Positions 57,101 through 64,000 of a stretch of 64,000 nt of DNA are shown here, in pieces. Both the position numbers and the translations under genes were made by a program. Position 1 is the stretch's first letter; every line of letters starts with the position of its first letter. The notes beneath the pieces were generated by a model. The model saw nothing but the letters and a program-made list of their open reading frames with translations, was not told where the DNA came from and did not search any database. The DNA comes from Brienomyrus brachyistius (lineage: Eukaryota > Chordata > Actinopteri > Osteoglossiformes > Mormyridae), in contig NC_064545.1 in assembly GCF_023856365.1 (NCBI RefSeq), positions 124,001 to 188,000 on the forward strand, given 5' to 3'.

Positions 57101-60025
57101 TGATTAAAAGCCAAACCCAAACAAGCAAAGTAAAATCACTGGTGGCACCTCATCTCTGCTGATGTACTATTAATATCTGTCTGTGTCTTTAAACATGTCC
57201 TCCTAGACTGCTGTTGCAACATAAGTTCAGCAAAATATGGAAGGACTCCACACCTGCCATTAATTTTATGGGGAACTTTTCTTGATCAGGAACTAGGCGT
57301 TGTTTTGCTGCTTTGAAATTGTTGTATTTTTTTTTATAATGATGTTGGGTTCAGAGTTCCCCTTGTCAGCAGGCTCATAACGTTCAGCTGAGAGCCATGC
57401 ATGCTGTACTCGGTTCTGTGAGCTGTAATAGTTCTTAAGTGATTCATGCAGCACTTGGTTGACATGATCTAAGTTCATTCTTGAATGAGAGCCCCACGGA
57501 GGTCTGACAGCGACCAAAAACTTATTTTGGTCTGTTTCCCCGAAACACCAGATGAGTAGTTGTTAAGACATTGCTCCTGTAACATAAAGCTTTGTCTCAG
57601 CGTTCACTGTCACTAATTGTCATTATATACACACCATCATTAAAATATCAATGGAGAATTCTCTCATGCTGAGCGATAGTCAAAAGCCACACTATCAAGA
57701 CATTTCTGGCTGTTCTAATACTTTATTCCCGAAGAATATTCGCAGCATACAAACCCAGGCTAGCTTTTCTGAGATGCGTCTCCAATTGTGTGTAACGCTT
57801 CTCCATATATGTGGATGTAAATCAGTCTCTCAGTGCTTCCCGCAAACCCCTCTCCTGTCTCGGTAAGAGGCAGGTTGATCCCATCAACTGCTCAGGCCCT
57901 TAGTTCAGGCCAAAAAGTACTTAAGCTTTCTGGCAGGAGTGTCTGGAGCAGGTCGGTGTAGCCCAGTATTCCAGGCAGATAATAGTGATGAATAGGATTT
58001 GAGAATCCAGAGCTGCATCCGCTTTGGATGTCCGCTTAGCTGAAAATGGTCATGCGGGTGTTTGCGAGCAAGACGGCAACAAAAGGTCAGTTTCGGAGTC
58101 GCGTTCCAGTTGGCGGTTTTGTTGGAAGCTTGACATGGGCATTTCAGAGCTCAGACAGAGCTGTCAGGATTCCGATAAAGGTTGTAATTGTTGGAGGCAG
58201 TATATGTCCAAGCTGTCTGTCTGAATCAGTGGATCTCTTAGGTGGTATTTTATAGATGAGCTTTTACTCTAATTGAATAACCCAAGATGGGGCATGAACC
58301 CATTGCAGCAAATATAAGTATGATATGATAAATTAATGACTACTGGTACTGAATCAGTATTTCTTTAAACACAAAAAAATATGGTGATGCTGCCATCGCC
58401 TGGCATCAGTAGAGAGTGTCATACAGCATGTCGCTAGACAGGGAACAGATCAAAACTTAGTCGGATGACTTCCGAATGTGCATTGCAGTCGCACCGCCAT
58501 AAAGCTGAAATATCGTTCGTCTAATCATTGTAAACGGTATATCATTATGTTCTGTCTATCAATTTATTTTCAATGCTGTTCATTTCTTTATTTGTTTAGC
58601 TTTAGTTCTCTTCCAGAGCTTGAGAGATCTCCCACTATGTAATCCTCAGACATCATTTTCATGACATGTACACTGGTTTAGCTTTTAGTGAGAGCCTATT
58701 TGCCCATTCAGCATATAAGCCAACCTCATGTTTTATAGCGTTTTTGAAAATCTTTTTATGTTTTTTTGTCTGGTGGTACAGTGACGCAGCAGGGTTGTGG
58801 GTTCAAATCCCACTTCCACTGTAGTTTCCTGTGTGGGCTGTGACAGTTCCCCTGCCCCCCCCCCAGTCCAAAGACAGTTAGGTTAATGTGTGTCCCTAAA
58901 TTGCTCTGTGTGATTGTGTGCATACCCTGTAACAGACTGGCTCCCCCTGCCTCGTTCTCTGTGCTTCCTGGTATTGGCTCCAGCTCCACTCCAATTCTGT
59001 TCTGGATAACCAGTTGGAGGATGAATGGACGTATGTTTTTCATAGTTCTTGTTCATTTGTTCATAGCTTGCTACATACACTGTGATACAAAATCCGGCTG
59101 CCTGCTCTTCTCCTCACAGGACACTGTTAGGGGCAGCTTGAACTTGTAAGAATGCAAAAATGTCTTGATATTGCACATAAGTCATCTCCCATTTAGTAGT
59201 GCAAACTCGTTTGCCTTATTTGGGAACTGAATGCTGTTTGATTGCGGTGCCTTGTGATGGGTTGGCGCCCCATCATGGGTTGTTCCTTGCTTTGCTCCCG
59301 TAGCCTCCAGGGTAGGCTCCAAACCCCCCCCCCCCCCGCGACCCTCAATAGGACAAGTGGTTTCAGACAATGAATGGATAGATGGATGCTGGTACATCCT
59401 CTCTCTGTCTTTTCCTGCACTGCACTTTTCCTCGGTCACTGGCTTATATTCTTTCCCATGATGCTCTGCAGAAAGCGTCAGCTGCAGTTCCTCTTAGATG
59501 GCCGCGGCCGCCGGGCTGGGCAGAGTCCCGAGGAGCTGCGTGATAATGGGAAACTGCTGGGAGAAGGTCTGAGCCGTTCGCTGTTCACCTACCCGAACCG
59601 CGACGCCGGCGTGGAGAACACAGAGGTGAGCATCACCCGCTGGAGGCCCGGCAGATCGATGATGGCTGACCAGCTCAGACCGCTGTTCCGCTGAGGGCTC
59701 ATCTAAGTGCCGTAATGCCCAAAGAACTTAGATATCACGCTAATCAGCACATGCCAACCTGCCATTTTCTCCCCCGCCACAGGAGGGCGCCGTGGAGGCA
59801 TTGGAGAGGGCCGAGGCCATCCAGCAATACCTACGCAGCTTGTTGCAAAGGGCGTTGGACACCAACACCAAGGGGGAGGCACTGAACAAGTTGTGGCCCT
59901 CTGTGTTCGCGGAGATGGTGCGGGACTGTGTGCTGGACATGAGGGACCGGACAGCTTACTGTCACTCCTGCCTGAACAGGCTCTCCCAAGGCAAGAGAGC
60001 AGAGGCGCAGGGGGAAGGACTGTAA
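48134..60025 (+). CDS. lrrc49: LRRC49 (tubulin polyglutamylase complex subunit), C-terminal eight exons
   Basis: LRRC49 is a subunit of the TTLL1 tubulin polyglutamylase complex, which modifies axonemal and neuronal microtubules near centriolar satellites. Exons are 48134-48211, 51040-51206, 51315-51407, 56265-56499, 56602-56787, 56868-56977, 59472-59625 and 59783-60025. All borders are GT-AG with matching phases and encode 421 residues to the TAA. Segments matching the family include RKDEERKRESHKNAVHK, LAELDGDTLRLFGLGALEAL, HPDGNPVVDLVLWRPFVIFR, LSHFNLQKINGQEVTLEDV and EALNKLWPSVFAEMVRD. Human LRRC49 is about 686 residues; the leucine-rich repeats, about 300 N-terminal residues, should lie upstream of 48134 but I cannot find them. 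The neighbour LARP6 supports the identification. Confidence 0.88.
49614..49894 (+). mobile_element. tRNA-derived SINE, internally deleted copy, in LRRC49 intron
   Basis: It has the same head and tail as the copy at 23980-24340. It lacks about 80 bp, joining CCAAAAACATGC directly to AGATGGCCCCCCATCC. A perfect 11-bp target duplication, ATATTGGCTAT, flanks it (49603-49613 and 49895-49905). Confidence 0.85.
51515..51690 (+). mobile_element. tRNA-derived SINE fragment, second family
   Basis: It contains AGTTCAAATCCCAG (B-box-like) and the block CTAAGCAAGGCCTTGAAC, related to the copy at 37105-37306. It is diverged, and the usual 3' end is missing. Confidence 0.45.
51691..56264. other. LRRC49 intron with degraded repeats
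   Basis: Half-copies of the hAT-like MITE lie at about 52348-52400 and 52591-52640 (CAGTGTTTCCGAATATGGTC). A possible LINE remnant spans 55150-55920. I found no further LRRC49 exon; the phases of the exons ending at 51407 and starting at 56265 join correctly without one. Confidence 0.45.
58771..59033 (+). mobile_element. Diverged tRNA-derived SINE
   Basis: The B-box-like GGGTTCAAATCCC is followed by AGTCCAAAGACAGTTAGG and the 3' part CCAGTTGGAGGATGAATGG. The layout is the same as in the GGATGG-tailed SINE but it is much older. Confidence 0.6.
59243..59392 (+). mobile_element. SINE 3' fragment
   Basis: It starts GCGGTGCCTTGTGATGGGTT and contains TCATGGGTTGTTCCTTGC, CAGGGTAGGCTCC and CAATAGGACAAGTGGTTT, ending in GGAT repeats. 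These match the 3' half of the SINE at 23980-24340. Confidence 0.7.
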
Positions 60026-61344
60026 CATCCACCCCCTCCCTGCCGCAATATGCCCTCTGCTCCACCACTCCCCAGTCTCCCGGCTCGCAGCACAATCAGA
60101 ATGCCGAGCACTTTGCAAGTGGTGCTGAATACAGCATTCAGACATCTGCTCTCGTTTACTAACCTCCTAGTCTTGTTTTAACTGACTCCCAATGTCTGCG
60201 GAGGACTGCTGTGGAAATGCTGGCTCTTTAACTCTCGTTTAGGCTTCCTGTTGTGAATGCACAGCACCGTGCTTATGAACGGACACATTTTAGCTCATAC
60301 TGGACACAGCTGCAATGATTATTAGTGTCTTCCCTTCCTCTTTGATACCGGTGCCGGCAGATGTGCCATGGTGTCTTGACCCGCCCTCAGAGGGCCCCCA
60401 AATCCCCGTCCTCCTAACACTCTGTCCTCTTTCTATGACCATTCATGACATCGGAGGTTGGGGACAGTATGTTACGGGTTAGTGTTATGGAGGTCATGAA
60501 AATATTAGGTTGTTGAAAATGAAACTAAATATTTTTTCAATACTGTATATCTGCATTTTTTGTTATAAAATATAAATTTAGAAAAACTCTAGTTTTACTA
60601 AAACTAGTCAAATCACTGAACAGCTGGTGTTTAGGTGTGTCCTGTTACTTCACTGCGAATTGTCTGATTGTGGCACAATGCTTCTGACTCCAGAGGGCAC
60701 TCAAGTGGGCTTTGTCCACATACACTGTGACACCCCCCCCCAGATAGTCACTGACCTTCAGCTACCGACATTTGTCCAGCAAGAAAGGTCTTGGACGGCC
60801 TAGGCTACCTCCGAACAGTATGTGAGATGGGCACCCCATGCGCAGAGGGGTGGGGGCCAGGGAGTGCCTCAAAACAACGAATGAAAGTGCCCTCCCCATT
60901 GATATTACAATATGGTCCTTCCTATAACCCACAATCACTTAAAATCTCATGTAAATTTGCACCCCCCCCCCAGGCCAGCAATAAGTACCAGTTGGCTACG
61001 CCTCCATATTCGAGGATCCCTCCAGAAGTCTGTGTACATCACTAGGAGAGACATACAGATTTTGTTCATGTTTCTTGGTTTAATTGGCCCTAACCATTAC
61101 TTTTTCAGTGTATTTTTAAAATGTAAGTATATGCATAAGCTTCTCCCCATGGAGTTTGCCCATACGCTGCCCACAAGGTGGTGGCCAGATTAATAGTGTT
61201 GTACTGCAGTGGGGATGTTGGAGCGTGCCTACCCCAGGAACAGAGAACTGTGGGTGCTCACCTTTGTGACAGGAAGGCTTCCGTAAGCCGTGCATGGGGT
61301 TCTGCTATTCCTCTGGCCTTGCTGCTTCTGCAATTCTTCCTCAC

Positions 61345-61359
61345 ACAGTAGGGGGCGCT
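61345..61359 (+). promoter_or_regulatory. CTCF-like motif
   Basis: ACAGTAGGGGGCGCT matches 14 of 15 positions of the CTCF core. A weaker plus-strand match (13 of 15, CCTATAGGTGGCGCT) lies at 61841-61855. Confidence 0.35.
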
Positions 61360-62345
61360 GCCAGTCTGGGAAGATTTAGAGAATTGCCCAATTCTGTCAG
61401 CTAGCAACACAGCAAGTTGACAAGAAAACTAATGTAAATGACTTAAATTGCCACTCACTGGCTCACTGGGGAGTGTTTGTCACTGCGTTTCAGTCCAGTA
61501 TGAGGAATAACGGCAGTTGCCCCTTTGTAAGCCCTGGCGGTATATCACTGCTACTGTTGTTAATACTGCTTCATCACGCTGCAGGTGACTGCCGTGAAGC
61601 CGAGAGGCCTGTTGCATGTCCTGACGCAGCCATCAGAATATGCCCGCCATAGTTACATAGTACTGCTTTAGCTATGGGTTATGAGCTTAAACAGCATTCC
61701 AGAAGAGCGCATCAACTAGCTATTTGTCACCTGATGATTTGTCACATGCTTTTTTTCTTTTGACTGTGAGGTGCTAATAAGATAAACAGGTAGAAGGTAA
61801 TCCTGACTTCCCTTTCAACTACAGACCATCCCTTGCATGGCCTATAGGTGGCGCTGTGGTCCTGGCCGCAGGAGGGAACGCTTTAATATTTATAGGTGGA
61901 GGGCAATGGGTGTGCTATCGTCATGAAGCACAGAAGAGTCTGTTATACACAGACACCCACTAATCACAACTCTTGATGAAGACATTGTTTCCCTAATACT
62001 CAAAACTTCCCTGTAGTAGCAGAAGCCTTTGACTATGGCTGCCTCTGCAATCTGACTCTCCAATTATGATCTTTGGTCATATGAAGCTTGGTCATGTGAC
62101 TTTAAGGCCTTTGATCATTTGATGCTTGGTCACCTGACTATAGTTCTAAATTAGCATTGCTCATTAAAAATCGATCTCTACTTCTAAAACCTACTCAACA
62201 GGAACTCCAGTGCAGTGTCTCACATTAGGAAAAACAGAGAGAAACGGGCTGCGTATGGTGACGTTAAACAGGACCCCACCTTCACCCCACCCGCTTTTGG
62301 ATTTAGCTGTGCTTAAACATAAACAGAACTGAACCATGTTTGGAT

Positions 62346-62641
62346 AATCATCCATCCATTCATCTTCCAAGTGCTTAGCACAGCAGATACCGGCACACAC
62401 AACTGTTACTTTAAGGAAAACTTATCATACACTCATCTTCTGTACCTGCATAGGGTCACCCCCCCATCCCATTAATAACCCATCGCAGGGCACACACACA
62501 CCATTCACACCTATAGGCGATGCGGTAACTCCAGTTCTCCCGCATGTTTTTGGACTGTGGGAGGAAACCAGAGAACCTGGAGGGGCCCCACGATGACAAG
62601 GGAGACGGAGACTCGGACCCTGGTCCTAGGGGCGTGAAGCA
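62346..62641 (-). mobile_element. tRNA-derived SINE, minus-strand diverged copy
   Basis: Read on the minus strand it contains GGTCCGAGTCTCCGTCTCCC, CCCACAGTCCAAAAACATGC, TGCCCTGCGATGGGTTATTA and the GGATGATTATCC tail region, corresponding to the SINE at 23980-24340. Confidence 0.7.
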
Positions 62642-64000
62642 AATTTCCTACTGTCTATAATTTCGTACTGTACCACATTCAGCCATCGCTACAAAATGCG
62701 CTTCGCTGTGCAACATGATACAAGGTTAATGTTAGGAAACAGCCACGAGCAGCGTTTTATGTATCTGTTTTGGACTGAAGTGACACGTTCCCCTGAATGT
62801 GACTGCAGGACTTATTGGAAATGTTTGAAGATATAGTCCTGAAAACATTCAGGATGTTTGTGCTGCAGGTGGATAGTGTTGTTGCCATGCATGTTAATGT
62901 TAGCTGGGTCCTTGCTGCCACTCGGTCGCATCCAAAGAACTACACTTGAGTCCGTTTGGGATCCTGGTACTATTATGTGAATTGGTCATCTAGCTCTGGG
63001 ATTCATTAGTACTATCTAATTGGGTTCAGTCTCCCATGACCTGCACTCAGTGACAGAGGGGTTAACTGGAAAATTAGTGGTTCCAAAGTTGGGGGAATAC
63101 AGTTTGTGACTTAAATGCAGCGGCTTCTAACTGAAACCAAAAATATTAGCGGAGGATTCAGAGCTGCAGACTTTGATTCTCAGCTGAGCTGCGCTGCAGA
63201 CGTCTCCCGTGCAGGCGGAGGAGTGCTGGCGGCGTGTTCAGTCAAGCATGGCGTTCATTTATCAAGTCAAATTAGGCAACTCCACTGGCCTAGTGGAACA
63301 AAGCACCTTGGCCCCCCAATAACCCTTTTCCTTTTGGGTGGGATTCTTTTTCTTTTGCTAACAGAGCGAGACTTTCAGGCAGCACTGCATGCCTGATGTG
63401 GAAAACAAGCTCGGTCTCCACGGTCTGGTACCTGGGGGGCTCCGCTCTGAATCGGACCGTCATTACTGCTTTTTTGGCACTGAAAACGCTCTCTTAGTAA
63501 CCAAGGCTGGTGGCTGCTGAAGGCTGTCTCTACAAAGCACCTTCCTGGACGATCTGTAGAAGGAGGCGAAAATTTACATAGCAGCTACTTAAATATATAG
63601 ATTTGCAAGGGCTATGAGAATGAGCAAGGCACCTGAAAGTCCTCATTAGGCTGGTTTTTAATTGGAATCGTATTTGAAGTAGTATTTACATAAACATAAA
63701 GGATTCCCTGTTTATTTTAAGTGAATTTTCGTTTGCCACCCATGGTTACTCAAGGTTTTTGTTGTCGTCTCTCCGAAAGCAGGATGGTGCCTAATAGTGT
63801 CTGTAACTGATTTGGCATCACCATGCTCCAGACCTGAAGGGACCCTCACCCCACTGCTTAGAGACCACATGGGTTTTTTTGAGGGAGTGGGTCGGGTTCA
63901 GGCTGTAAGAAAAAACCAGGCGGGAATCCAGCACCTGACCCGTATTTTTATCTTTCATCATGTTCGACTTTATATGTAGTTAGCGGGGGGAGTTCGGGTA

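Larger units (their letters stand above)
56978..59471. other. LRRC49 intron with SINE fragments
   Basis: Between the exons ending at 56977 and starting at 59472 I see no exon. Two SINE-related fragments lie at 58771-59033 and 59243-59392. Confidence 0.5.
60026..64000. other. Gene-free region after LRRC49
   Basis: I recognise no exon; the start presumably holds the LRRC49 3' UTR. It contains one reverse SINE (62346-62641) and CTCF-like motifs at 61345 and 61841. No canonical AATAAA is evident in the first 500 bases after the stop codon. Confidence 0.5.

Overview
The window is nuclear DNA of a vertebrate, almost certainly a teleost fish. It holds spliced genes with GT-AG introns, tRNA-derived SINEs ending in GGATGG repeats, CR1/L2-type LINE remnants, and hAT- and pogo-like MITEs of kinds common in teleosts. 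I cannot name the species; an early-branching teleost is possible, but that is a guess. There is no operon, CRISPR array or stable RNA gene.

Layout: 1-7.6 kb is gene-free and carries MITEs and a foldback element. 7.6-10.1 kb holds a three-exon complexin gene of the CPLX3/4 group (+). 12.5-13.3 kb holds an intronless GAS1 gene (+), with a CCAAT and TATA box about 0.7 kb upstream of its ATG. 13.3-21.6 kb is a gene desert with possible conserved non-coding sequence. 21.6-25.9 kb holds a complete ten-exon ADAL/MAPDA gene (+). 27.2-30.0 kb holds a complete three-exon LARP6 gene (-), tail to tail with ADAL. 31-45 kb is full of mobile elements: a LINE nested in a LINE, a second LINE fragment, SINEs, MITEs, and a young 4.03-kb LTR retrotransposon at 39551-43580. 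45.7-46.3 kb is a CpG island. 48.1-60.0 kb holds eight exons that encode the C-terminal 421 residues of LRRC49 (+). 60-64 kb is gene-free with SINE fragments.

In human, ADAL, LARP6, LRRC49 and CPLX3 all lie on chromosome 15q, and LARP6 and LRRC49 are head-to-head neighbours, so the window preserves a 15q-like block. GAS1 is on human chromosome 9 and is out of place in it. The genes act in different processes: synaptic vesicle release (complexin), Hedgehog co-reception (GAS1), N6-methyl-AMP clearance (ADAL), collagen mRNA binding (LARP6) and tubulin polyglutamylation (LRRC49).

Most interesting observations: (1) the LTR element has perfect 5-bp target duplications and LTRs differing at 2 of 287 bases. 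It carries one 1112-codon proline-rich ORF instead of recognisable gag-pol. Ten bases just after its 5' LTR are complementary to ten bases inside the LTR, which is the layout of Tf1/sushi-type self-priming. (2) The leucine-rich-repeat exons of LRRC49 are not visible between LARP6 and the first recognised LRRC49 exon, although this interval holds a CpG island with a splice donor and an open frame in phase with that exon. (3) A GAS1 paralogue sits inside a 15q-like block.
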